A stretch of DNA of 5,890 nt from Chlamydiota bacterium (GTDB lineage Bacteria > Chlamydiota > Chlamydiia > Chlamydiales > JAJFMI01): positions 1 through 5,890 of the forward strand of contig JAJFMI010000101.1 in the NCBI GenBank assembly GCA_021772235.1, in the 5' to 3' direction. Shown here one piece after another: positions 1 to 5,210 of the stretch. The stretch's first letter is position 1; every line of letters starts with the position of its first letter. Made by a program: the position numbers and the translations under genes. The notes below the pieces were generated by a model, which did not search any database, was not told the origin of the DNA, and saw only the letters and a list, made by a program, of their open reading frames with translations.

Positions 1-605
1 ATGAAAAAGAAGTCTTTTCCGACGCGACCTGGGAAGACATAGAGCCTGATGCGATTTTGGCTTATCGCAGAGAACGTCAGTATGTTGATTCTAAGGCCGC
101 AGAGTTAAAATTAAGTGATCACGATCTTTTGCTTTCTTTACGCTGTGTTGTTTGCAAAGGAGATAGATACGTTCCTAATGTTGCAGGATTATTGCTCTTT
201 GGATCGAGAATGGGATTACGACGTCTGTTGCCCATGACATCGCGAGTCGATTATGTTATGACAGGAGGGCCTGAATGGGTAGCAAATCCTTCATCACGAC
301 ATTTTTCTATGGATTATCGAGAAGCGCTCGTTACGCTTTTACCTAAATTGCATACGCAAATTATGGGAGATTTACCTAAACTTTTTGGCCTTGAAAAAGG
401 TGCCCTACAGCGAACCGATACACCACTTATCCCAGAAAATGTCATTCGTGAAGCTTTAGCGAATGCTATGATGCATCGCGATTATCGCAAAGGTCAACCA
501 ACACTTGTTATACGCTATTCCAATAGGCTTGAGTTTAAAAATGCTGGTTACTCTCTTAAGCCTTTTGATGAGCTAGTAGACCGATTCAAAAGTTATTCAA
601 TCTAA
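1..605 (+). pseudogene. AlbA_2/HATPase-type protein, N-terminal fragment of a gene split by a MITE-like insertion
   Basis: The frame is open to the left edge of the window, so the true start and the expected N-terminal AlbA_2 (Schlafen-type) domain lie outside; a TTG at 57 is only an internal candidate. What is visible matches the middle of the family often annotated as RecG-like or 'ATP-binding protein': a segment with PNVAGLLLFG, where the family has 'T.AG.LLFG', then the N-box of a GHKL-type ATPase, IREALANAMMHRDY (HRDY at 474-485), and a strand reading RLEFKNAGYSL, where the family usually has 'rlei.NPG.L'. After FDEL (567-575) the sequence runs into the inserted element and reads VDRFKSYSI before a TAA at 603-605. 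The rest of the gene continues in another frame from 737. Family members are predicted DNA-binding or regulatory ATPases of uncertain biochemical role. The native protein is probably inactivated, because the ATP-lid GTG motif lies in the separated part. Confidence 0.85.
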
Positions 606-733
606 AACGGCGCCAAATCCACGGGATTGAACTATTTCAAATCGATCCATATTATCAATATTGAGCGATTTGCAATAGCCCAATCGCGAGAGATTTCGCG
701 TTGTTTTAGATCAAAAACTTTTGAATCGGTCTA
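577..733. mobile_element. 157-bp palindromic MITE-like element with 18-bp perfect terminal inverted repeats
   Basis: The left end TAGACCGATTCAAAAGTT (577-594) is the exact reverse complement of the right end (716-733). Both sides are flanked by CTAG (573-576 and 734-737), which because it is palindromic extends the perfect match to 22 bp. The symmetry goes further. The two arms stay alignable to the centre at about 655, with ATCTAAAAC near both ends and a 33-bp near-palindrome at 639-671, so the whole unit could fold into one long imperfect hairpin. It has no coding capacity. Deleting 161 bp (the element plus one CTAG) restores the interrupted gene. This fits a non-autonomous miniature inverted-repeat transposable element. 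The duplicated target could be CTAG (as in IS5-like elements) or the inner TA (as in IS630/Tc1-like elements); the sequence cannot separate these because both give the same empty site. No parent transposase is in the window. Confidence 0.88.
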
Positions 734-737
734 CTAG

Positions 738-1519
738 GACAAACAGGGTCTTATCAGAGAAATCAGATTATCTCCTCTGTCTTTCACGAATTGAAGTTCG
801 CAGAAAATAAAGGCACCGGCATTTCTTCCATGATGAAATGGATGAAAGAAGCTGGACTCACAACACCACCGATTATTGAAAGTAACCGTAGCAGTAATGA
901 GTTTGATCTTGTTCTTCTTCCCCATCATCTACTCAATCAGCAAGATTTGGAATGGCTTGCGCAGTTTGCCATAATGAAACTTTCTGATGCTGAAAGACGT
1001 GCGCTTGTCCTTTTGCGCGAAATGGGTGCCATGACAAATCAAGATTACCGACAAGTAAATGGAGTGGATACGCTTGTGGCATCTCGAGCTCTTACACATC
1101 TGCGTGATTTAGGACTTTTAACTATGAAAGGATCAGGCAATCGCACTTATTATACCCTTTCTGATTTTGCCCTAACCCCCCCGATAAGCTCGTTATCAGG
1201 GGGGGTAACCCCTCATATTAGCTCCTTAAATGAGGGGTTCCCAGAAGATTTCCCACGAATGAGTGAAAAGCTAATAAATGATTTGAAGTCTTTGGAAAAA
1301 CGTTCGTCTTCAGAAAAAATCAGGTTTTTGATCAAGGCGCTTTGCGCGCTAAAGGCGCTTCAATTGGTACATCTTTCCAAAATATTTAATAGAGCGCCTC
1401 GATATTTAAGAGATAAATTTTTAACAAAAATGATTCAAGAAGGGGAGCTTGCTTATCTTTATCCAGAGCAACCAACCCATCCTAAACAAGCGTATGTTGT
1501 TCCAAATAAAGAAAAATAG
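738..1519 (+). pseudogene. AlbA_2/HATPase-type protein, C-terminal fragment downstream of the MITE-like insertion
   Basis: This is the continuation of the gene at the left edge. The frame reads GQTGSYQRNQII, then HELKFAENKGTGI, matching the family's conserved 'RN..i...l.....E..GTGi' block; the GTG glycines (812-820) form the ATP lid of the GHKL-type fold. A segment like 'm...GL..P.i.e' follows. Counting from the TTG at 791, residues about 64-122 look like a winged helix (LSDAERRALVLLRE ... LRDLGLLTMKGSGNRTYYTL). Residues about 128-155 are a Pro/Ser/Gly linker with two TP-ISSL repeats. Residues about 176-238 look like a second winged helix (ALQLVHLSKIFNRAPRYLRDKFL ... AYVV). TTG-791 or ATG-830 could start translation, but neither has a clear ribosome site and the product would lack the ATP-binding N-box. 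I therefore read it as half of a pseudogene. It ends two bases before the convergent stop of the protease gene, leaving no room for a terminator. Confidence 0.8.
1176..1239 (+). repeat. Two adjacent hairpin-forming repeats inside the linker of the broken ATPase gene
   Basis: The first hairpin pairs CCCCCCCGATAA (1176-1187) with TTATCAGGGGGGG (1193-1205), with one bulged A and a 5-base loop. The second pairs AACCCCTCAT (1207-1216) perfectly with ATGAGGGGTT (1230-1239) around a 13-base loop. The loops share the core AGCTC, and the two units look like diverged copies; together they encode the repeated TPPISSL / TPHISSL linker. The reading frame is intact through both. Confidence 0.65.
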
Positions 1520-1521
1520 GA

Positions 1522-2373
1522 TCAAGCAGGCCTATCTTGTTGATTTTCAGTTTTTCTGTAGGGCAACACTATTAGCATAAGTAAGTAGGTGAGATAGGAT
1601 AAAGTTGTCAGCGTACATAAAACTTTGGATCTTACGATCTTACTAGCGATACTATTGACTCCAAGATGTGTTAAAATTGGATAGGTTAGGTTGCCGAAAA
1701 TTTGATAGTGCAAAGAGCAGACAGGAAAAATAAAGATATAAATCGACAGCGATAAAGCAAATCTCTGCTCTGTAGCTGCCTTCGCTTTTGGTAGGTGTGA
1801 AAGAGCAAAGTATGCAGCGCATGATATTGTGCAAAAAGAGGGCGAGCAAATGTAAGAAGAAATTCTTTGGTTTGTAAGTTTTGGAAAAGCTTTTTTGAGT
1901 TTATTTTGGGTTTTCTCTAGAATATTTTGAAAAACGAATCGGTGTAGAATTTCTTCAAACAATGGCGTGCTAATATGATCAAAACAAGATTTTGGAATAA
2001 CTAATAGAAGGGGAATTAAGGGGATAAATGAAACGGTAGATGCTAAATCATCAAGGGCTTTGATGTTTTTGTTAACAGGTATATTGAAAACACAATTTGT
2101 GATTTTATCTGTTAGAATTACATAATAGATGAATTTTAGTACTGGAAGGCCGATTGCTGCATGTCGGTAGGCGAAAAAAGCAGACCTAGCTAGCTTTTGG
2201 TAAACGGGAGCTGTTTTACTGTTTTCTTTTTCTTCTTCAATGCGAGCATTACTGCAATCAAAAATGGTATCCGATAAGATCATTTTTCTTATCCGCTTGA
2301 TTCGATCATCACGATTAGGAGGGATGAAAAAATCATAATATTCAGAGGTTTTGCAACAAATTTCTTTAATCAT
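1522..2373 (-). CDS. CPBP (CAAX/Abi-type) family intramembrane metalloprotease
   Basis: A 283-residue, strongly hydrophobic protein. Three motifs in the right order define the CPBP family (PF02517): EEILHR (E140, E141, R145; motif EExxxR), FALSH (F189, H193; motif FxxxH) and HLGVN (H236, N240; motif HxxxN). These residues are the expected metal-binding and catalytic set of glutamate-dependent intramembrane proteases related to Rce1. Hydrophobic stretches lie at about 65-87, 112-128, 174-192, 205-223 and 250-270. The N-terminal 60 residues are polar and charged and probably face the cytoplasm. The protein has ten cysteines. The substrate cannot be inferred; bacterial members serve in bacteriocin self-protection, prenyl-protein-like processing or unknown roles. 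Base composition is clearly more A+T-rich than the TPR gene beside it, which hints at separate acquisition. The ATG at 2371-2373 has no Shine-Dalgarno sequence, but a TATAAT lies 6 bases upstream, so a leaderless transcript is possible. Family assignment is firm, function is not. Confidence 0.87.
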   Translation of the reverse strand: MIKEICCKTSEYYDFFIPPNRDDRIKRIRKMILSDTIFDCSNARIEEEKENSKTAPVYQKLARSAFFAYRHAAIGLPVLKFIYYVILTDKITNCVFNIPVNKNIKALDDLASTVSFIPLIPLLLVIPKSCFDHISTPLFEEILHRFVFQNILEKTQNKLKKAFPKLTNQRISSYICSPSFCTISCAAYFALSHLPKAKAATEQRFALSLSIYIFIFPVCSLHYQIFGNLTYPILTHLGVNSIASKIVRSKVLCTLTTLSYLTYLLMLIVLPYRKTENQQDRPA

Positions 2374-2379
2374 GTTACT

Positions 2380-2385
2380 ATTATA
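2380..2385 (-). promoter_or_regulatory. Candidate -10 box (TATAAT) of the CPBP protease gene, implying a leaderless mRNA
   Basis: On the minus strand the sequence reads TATAAT, then AGTAAC, then ATG, with no ribosome-binding site between. A start site about 7 bases downstream of the box would coincide with the start codon. No good -35 hexamer is visible 16-18 bases upstream. An 8-bp inverted repeat (2375-2382 with 2391-2398) overlaps the box and could be an operator or simply a product of A+T richness. Confidence 0.35.
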
Positions 2386-2413
2386 TCACAAATAGTAATT
2401 AATTAGAATAAAT

Positions 2414-2806
2414 TTAAGAGTAGGCTTCAATAAGGGCAGAGGCTTGGCCGGCGATGTGAGTATCCTCGGATGAGGAGAGGTTTTTTGCGGTTTCTAGGGC
2501 CTGGTCGCGGTAGCCGAGAGAGAAGAGGGTTTTTGTGCGATTGAGCTGAGTTGGGATGTGGCTCGGGTCCAGTTCAAGGGCGCGCTCTAAAGTTTTAAGT
2601 GCTGCCATATTATCTCCGAGTTGAAGATAGAGGCCGCCGAGGGTTTGATGATCGTAGGCGCTTTCGGGATGTAAAATGACGAGGGCTTCAAAGAAAGTAA
2701 GGGCAATTTTGTATTGGCCTTCCTTTATATAGGAGTAGCCAACGTAACGGATATCTTCGAGGTTCTCCTCATTCCATCCCAGCATTTCCATCCAATTGCG
2801 TGTCAT
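2414..2806 (-). CDS. TPR-repeat protein resembling LcrH/SycD-type secretion chaperones (CT274-like)
   Basis: A 130-residue soluble protein made almost entirely of tetratricopeptide repeats. One unit covers about residues 17-50 (GYSYIKEGQYKIALTFFEAL...HPES), a second about 51-84 (LGGLYLQLGDNMAALKTLERALELDPS), and a weaker third about 85-115 (LFSLGYRDQALETAKNL). Each shows the usual small-residue and A..F/A..L pattern. Size and arrangement fit class II type III secretion chaperones of the LcrH/SycD/IpgC kind, and position beside mraZ-rsmH fits the C. trachomatis CT274 locus as I recall it. Whether it is truly a secretion chaperone or a general TPR adaptor cannot be told from sequence. It starts 10 bases after the stop of the Ser/Thr-rich gene upstream and is probably co-transcribed with it, so that protein is the obvious partner candidate. 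The ribosome site is weak (GAGAATAG), which suggests translation depends on the upstream gene; Met6 or Met8 are alternative starts. Confidence 0.82.
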   Translation of the reverse strand: MTRNWMEMLGWNEENLEDIRYVGYSYIKEGQYKIALTFFEALVILHPESAYDHQTLGGLYLQLGDNMAALKTLERALELDPSHIPTQLNRTKTLFSLGYRDQALETAKNLSSSEDTHIAGQASALIEAYS

Positions 2807-2816
2807 TTTCTATTCT

Positions 2817-3272
2817 CTAGCCTCGTGTAAATTGTCTCATGCTTCCATGTACATCGCTTAAGATGTTATTTAAGTTGCCCATTGTGGAAAAGAAGGTGGT
2901 CAACTTTCCCACTTCGGTGCTTTCCGTGTCATTTAAATCTGGCAAGGATTGCAATTTGTCACTTAAAGAACTTAGCCGATCGCTATCTCCTATAGAGGGG
3001 ATGACGAGATGGGAAAAGTTCTTTGTTCCTGTATTATACCCGGTTGGAGGGTTAAAATCAGAAAAGGATTTGTTTCGCGCTTGCGTTCCTGTCAAAACGC
3101 TCGATTGAGTTGCGTAAGCGGGGGTAGTAACATCAATTTGAGTGCTGCTAGCAATCCGAGGTGCATCTCGAAGATTGGGCCCTGGGCTTTCCATGTCTTG
3201 CGCGCGTCGATTTGATGTCTCAACTGGCAGGTTGTCAATGGTGCTGTACTGACTAATATCGTATTCACTCAT
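2817..3272 (-). CDS. Conserved-position hypothetical protein, Ser/Thr-rich (CT273-like)
   Basis: A 151-residue protein for which I recognise no domain. It has no signal peptide or membrane segment. The first ~100 residues are rich in Ser, Thr, Asn, Pro and Asp and look disordered (for example STQIDVTTPAYATQSSVL). The last ~50 alternate hydrophobic residues in a helix-like pattern (LSSLSDKLQSL ... VGKLTTFFSTMGNLNNIL) and could form an amphipathic helix that a chaperone binds. It is the first gene of the leftward pair with the TPR protein and is divergent from mraZ, which matches the place of CT273 in C. trachomatis by position. The ATG at 3270-3272 has a good ribosome site (AGAGG, 6-base spacing), so the start is secure. 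A secreted or chaperone-bound protein is a reasonable guess from composition and neighbour, but no motif proves it. Confidence 0.72.
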   Translation of the reverse strand: MSEYDISQYSTIDNLPVETSNRRAQDMESPGPNLRDAPRIASSTQIDVTTPAYATQSSVLTGTQARNKSFSDFNPPTGYNTGTKNFSHLVIPSIGDSDRLSSLSDKLQSLPDLNDTESTEVGKLTTFFSTMGNLNNILSDVHGSMRQFTRG

Positions 3273-3278
3273 GATCTA

Positions 3279-3296
3279 CCTCTTTTCCTCACTATA
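3279..3296 (-). promoter_or_regulatory. Ribosome-binding site and candidate -10 box of the leftward Ser/Thr-rich / TPR operon
   Basis: On the minus strand AGAGG (3279-3283) lies 6 bases before the start codon. TATAGT (3291-3296) lies about 18 bases before the start codon and resembles a -10 hexamer. The -35 region at the correct distance is poor, so the promoter call is weak while the ribosome site is good. Confidence 0.4.
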
Positions 3297-3328
3297 AAGA
3301 AAGTATTTTAGACATGAAGAAAAAGTTT

Positions 3329-3344
3329 TCCCACTTTTTCCCAC
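3329..3344 (-). promoter_or_regulatory. Paired GTGGGA repeats, candidate MraZ boxes facing the leftward operon
   Basis: On the minus strand GTGGGA occurs twice, exactly 10 bases apart (plus-strand TCCCAC at 3329-3334 and 3339-3344), each followed by an A-rich spacer. MraZ proteins are known to bind repeated TGGGN units separated by 5-base spacers, the same one-turn periodicity. The pair lies 57-72 bases upstream of the Ser/Thr-rich gene. Confidence 0.5.
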
Positions 3345-3380
3345 ATTGTTATCTCTCTTTTAATGAAGGGTTTATGTTGG

Positions 3381-3389
3381 TTATGCACA
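3381..3389 (+). promoter_or_regulatory. DnaA-box-like sequence TTATGCACA
   Basis: This is a perfect match to the bacterial DnaA-box consensus TTATNCACA, lying between the divergent promoters. Only one clear box is present, so it is a possible regulatory site rather than an origin. Three bases further on is the 12-bp perfect palindrome GTTGTCGACAAC (3392-3403), which may belong to the same control region. Confidence 0.35.
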
Positions 3390-3419
3390 CGGTTGTCGAC
3401 AACTTGGTGGGAATTTCGT

Positions 3420-3448
3420 TTGCAATATTGGGTTTTCATCGCTACTAT
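3420..3448 (+). promoter_or_regulatory. Candidate sigma-70-type promoter of the mraZ operon
   Basis: TTGCAA (3420-3425) and TACTAT (3443-3448) are separated by exactly 17 bases and match the -35 and -10 consensus at four of six positions each. Transcription would begin near 3455, giving a leader of roughly 18 bases before the mraZ ATG. The start site would fall inside the repeated GTGGA/GTGGG boxes, as expected for autorepression. Confidence 0.5.
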
Positions 3449-3464
3449 GTGGAATTAAGTGGGA
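3449..3464 (+). promoter_or_regulatory. Candidate MraZ-binding repeats over the mraZ start site and ribosome site
   Basis: GTGGAA (3449-3454) and GTGGGA (3459-3464) are 10 bases apart, the period of known MraZ operators. They lie directly after the -10 box, and the GGGA of the second repeat is the only Shine-Dalgarno-like sequence before the mraZ ATG at 3473. Further single units are GTGGGA at 3407-3412 and TTGGG at 3428-3432. Confidence 0.55.
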
Positions 3465-3472
3465 AATAAGTA

Positions 3473-3988
3473 ATGAATCAGCAGTTTTTTAGTGGATCGA
3501 ATGAGTCCAAGCTCGATGAGAAGGGCCGCTTCGTTTTGCCGCAGGCAATGCGTTATGGCTTAGTCGAAGATGGCAAATTGGAATTTGTCATCGGTCTCGG
3601 TTTGGGCGGCTGTCTTGCGATCTATCGCAAAAGCGAGATCGAGGCGCTTGTTGAAAAGTTCCGCGCTAAATTGCACATTGCTAAATTCCAGAAGTTTTTT
3701 ACGATTTTCTTCTCCACGTTGCACCACACGACTTGTGATAAGGTTGGCCGGGTTGCGATTCCGCCAATCTTAAAAAAGGCGATTGGCTTCGAAAAGGAAA
3801 TTATTGTCGCCGGTGTTCTCAATAAGATTGAGATCTGGCCTAAAGAAAAATACGAGTGCGAGCTAATGAGTTTCCTTCGTGCGGACAATCCGCAGGAACT
3901 CTTAAAAGAACTCTTAGATGAGTCGTTTGCTCTCTTAAACGAGAAAGAAGATGCCCCGGAAAAAGAAGAAGAGCTCCTGCCCCTCTGA
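3473..3988 (+). CDS. mraZ: Transcriptional regulator MraZ
   Basis: MraZ is the AbrB-like (SpoVT/AbrB fold) DNA-binding protein that opens the division and cell-wall (dcw) cluster and represses its own operon in other bacteria. Two copies of the family signature are visible: LDEKGRFVLP (D15-R19 core) and CDKVGRVAIP (D89, G92, R93), each followed by the expected hydrophobic strands. The protein is 171 residues, about 20-25 longer than typical MraZ; the extra part is an acidic tail (NEKEDAPEKEEELLPL) encoded where the gene overlaps the start of rsmH by 38 bases. It is the first gene of the rightward operon. The ATG at 3473 is chosen because the family begins with a short lead followed by 'F.G......D.KGR', which fits MNQQFFSGSNESKLDEKGR. 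Regulation by its own product is supported by the repeated boxes at the promoter. Confidence 0.95.
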   Translation: MNQQFFSGSNESKLDEKGRFVLPQAMRYGLVEDGKLEFVIGLGLGGCLAIYRKSEIEALVEKFRAKLHIAKFQKFFTIFFSTLHHTTCDKVGRVAIPPILKKAIGFEKEIIVAGVLNKIEIWPKEKYECELMSFLRADNPQELLKELLDESFALLNEKEDAPEKEEELLPL

Positions 3989-4888
3989 GAAACATGTCTC
4001 AGTTTTGAAACAGGAGTTTTTAGATCTCTTTGCGGATCAAGATGTCCGGGTATTTTTCGATGGAACCCTGGGAGCTGGCGGCCATGCCGAGGCTCTTTTG
4101 GAAAATCATCCTGAGATCGAAACCTATATTGGGTGCGATCAGGATGAGGAGGCGCTAAAAATTGCGATGGAGCGTCTCAAGCCGTATGGGAAAAAAGTGG
4201 TCTTTATGAAGAGCAACTTTTCTGAGGTCGATGAAGTGCTCAATGAGCTTAAGATCGATTTGGTCGACGGTTTTTTTTTGACTTAGGGGTTTCGTCAATG
4301 CAGCTAGATGAAGGGGAGCGAGGGTTTAGCTTCCAACAAGAAGGACCCCTCGATATGCGTATGGATAAGCAGATTACAACTACAGCTGAAGAGATTGTCA
4401 ATCGTTATAACGAGAAAAAACTCGGCGATATTTTGCGCGATTATGGTGAGGAGCCAAAATGGCGCCAGTATGCAAAAGCGATTGTCGCAGCTCGCAAAAA
4501 GAAACGGATCACTACGACTAAAGAATTAGCTGATGTGATTTTAGAGTCTTGCAAGGGCATTCGTAGACGTATTCATCCGGCAACTCTTGTTTTTCAAGGT
4601 TTGCGCCTCTTTGTAAATAAGGAGCTAGAGTCTGCTGAAGAGGGATTGAAGAAGGCGATGGATTATCTGGCACCCGGTGGGAAAATGGGGGTCATCAGTT
4701 TCCACAGCTTGGAAGATCGCATTGTAAAAAATCTCTTTCGCGAGGCGGCAAAGCCTTTAGAAAAGATGGATGCGGCCGCTTTTGAAAATTTAACTAAAAA
4801 GCCTATTGTTCCGACGCGTTCGGAGATTATGGCGAATTCGCGCTCACGTAGCGCTAAACTACGAGCTTTGATGAAAAATGCGTTATAA
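3951..4888 (+). CDS. rsmH: 16S rRNA (cytosine-1402-N4)-methyltransferase RsmH (MraW), with an apparent frameshift at a T9 run
   Basis: RsmH uses S-adenosylmethionine to methylate N4 of C1402 in the ribosomal P site. The first part (3951-4286, 111 codons) has the conserved start HVSVL, the SAM-binding loop DGTLGAGGH (residues 37-45) and the acidic CDQD (62-65). It then reaches VDG followed by nine T (4271-4279) and a TAG stop at 4284-4286. The second part is in another frame: from 4280 it reads DLGVSSMQLDEGERGF, then GPLDMRMD, RIHPATLVFQGLR, GGKMGVISFHSLEDRIVK and SRSRSAKLRAL, all hallmarks of the family. One extra T gives VDG-FFF-DLG, the spacing of E. coli VDG-ILL-DLG, and a protein of about 312 residues, the normal length. 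I therefore treat it as one gene whose frame is broken by one base in a homopolymer. Start ATG-3951 overlaps mraZ by 38 bases; the 3' end overlaps ftsL by 11. Confidence 0.9.
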
Positions 4889-5210
4889 AATTTTGCTGGG
4901 AGTAGCACTTGCCTCTTGGATGGTCAGCTCTTATATGATCAAGCAGAATGAAGTCACGACTGCGCGCGTAGAAATTCCGAAGCTTTGCTCTGAAATCAAA
5001 ACGTTAAAAGAAGAGTTGCGTGGCATGCAATATGCTGTTGATGCGATCGAAAATCCCGACCGTTTGCTTGAACTTGCCAAGCAAGGCGAATTTAGTCATT
5101 TGAAATTTCCGCAAGATTGCCATATTGTAAAGGCTAATGAAACGCTATTGCAAACAGAAGAGACCACGAAGCCGGCTAGAACCCCACTCATCGTCGGATC
5201 CATACAGTAA
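4878..5210 (+). CDS. FtsL-like small cell-division membrane protein (CT271-like)
   Basis: A 110-residue bitopic membrane protein. A short N-terminus is followed by one membrane segment (about residues 4-21, ILLGVALASWMVSSYMI), then a helical, coiled-coil-prone stretch (about 29-56, IPKLCSEIKTLKEELRGMQYAV) and a 'NPDRLLELAK...FSHLKFP' segment. FtsL proteins share this layout and lie between rsmH and ftsI in dcw clusters, where they bridge the divisome and activate FtsI. Sequence identity across FtsL families is low, so the call rests on topology and position; the homologue at this place in C. trachomatis is, as I recall, CT271. The start ATG lies within the end of rsmH (11-base overlap), suggesting translational coupling. 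The last 74 bases overlap the start of the next gene in a different frame, so the C-terminal tail (residues about 87-110) is constrained by two proteins. Confidence 0.78.
   Translation: MRYKILLGVALASWMVSSYMIKQNEVTTARVEIPKLCSEIKTLKEELRGMQYAVDAIENPDRLLELAKQGEFSHLKFPQDCHIVKANETLLQTEETTKPARTPLIVGSIQ

Noticed and set aside
1..42. ATG at base 1 followed by a short frame
   Set aside because: It stops after 13 codons, and the real coding frame here is the one open from the window edge into the ATPase fragment.
734..928. 64-codon minus-strand frame opposite the ATPase C-terminal fragment
   Set aside because: It lies antisense to the conserved GTG-motif region and resembles no known protein.
1334..1361. 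GC-rich partly palindromic GGCGCTT/GCGCGC stretch
   Set aside because: It lies within the second winged-helix coding region, the pairing is short and imperfect, and it is explained by Ala/Leu codons.
2375..2398. 8-bp inverted repeat considered as a terminator for the TPR gene
   Set aside because: The stem is nearly all A-T and lacks a following T run on the transcribed strand, so it is too weak to call a terminator.
2839..3215. Two plus-strand frames opposite the Ser/Thr-rich gene
   Set aside because: They have no ribosome site or recognisable domain and are explained as shadows of the minus-strand gene, which has a good ribosome site.
3381..3403. Replication origin
   Set aside because: Only one DnaA box is clear and there is no box cluster or A+T-rich repeat array as expected for an origin.
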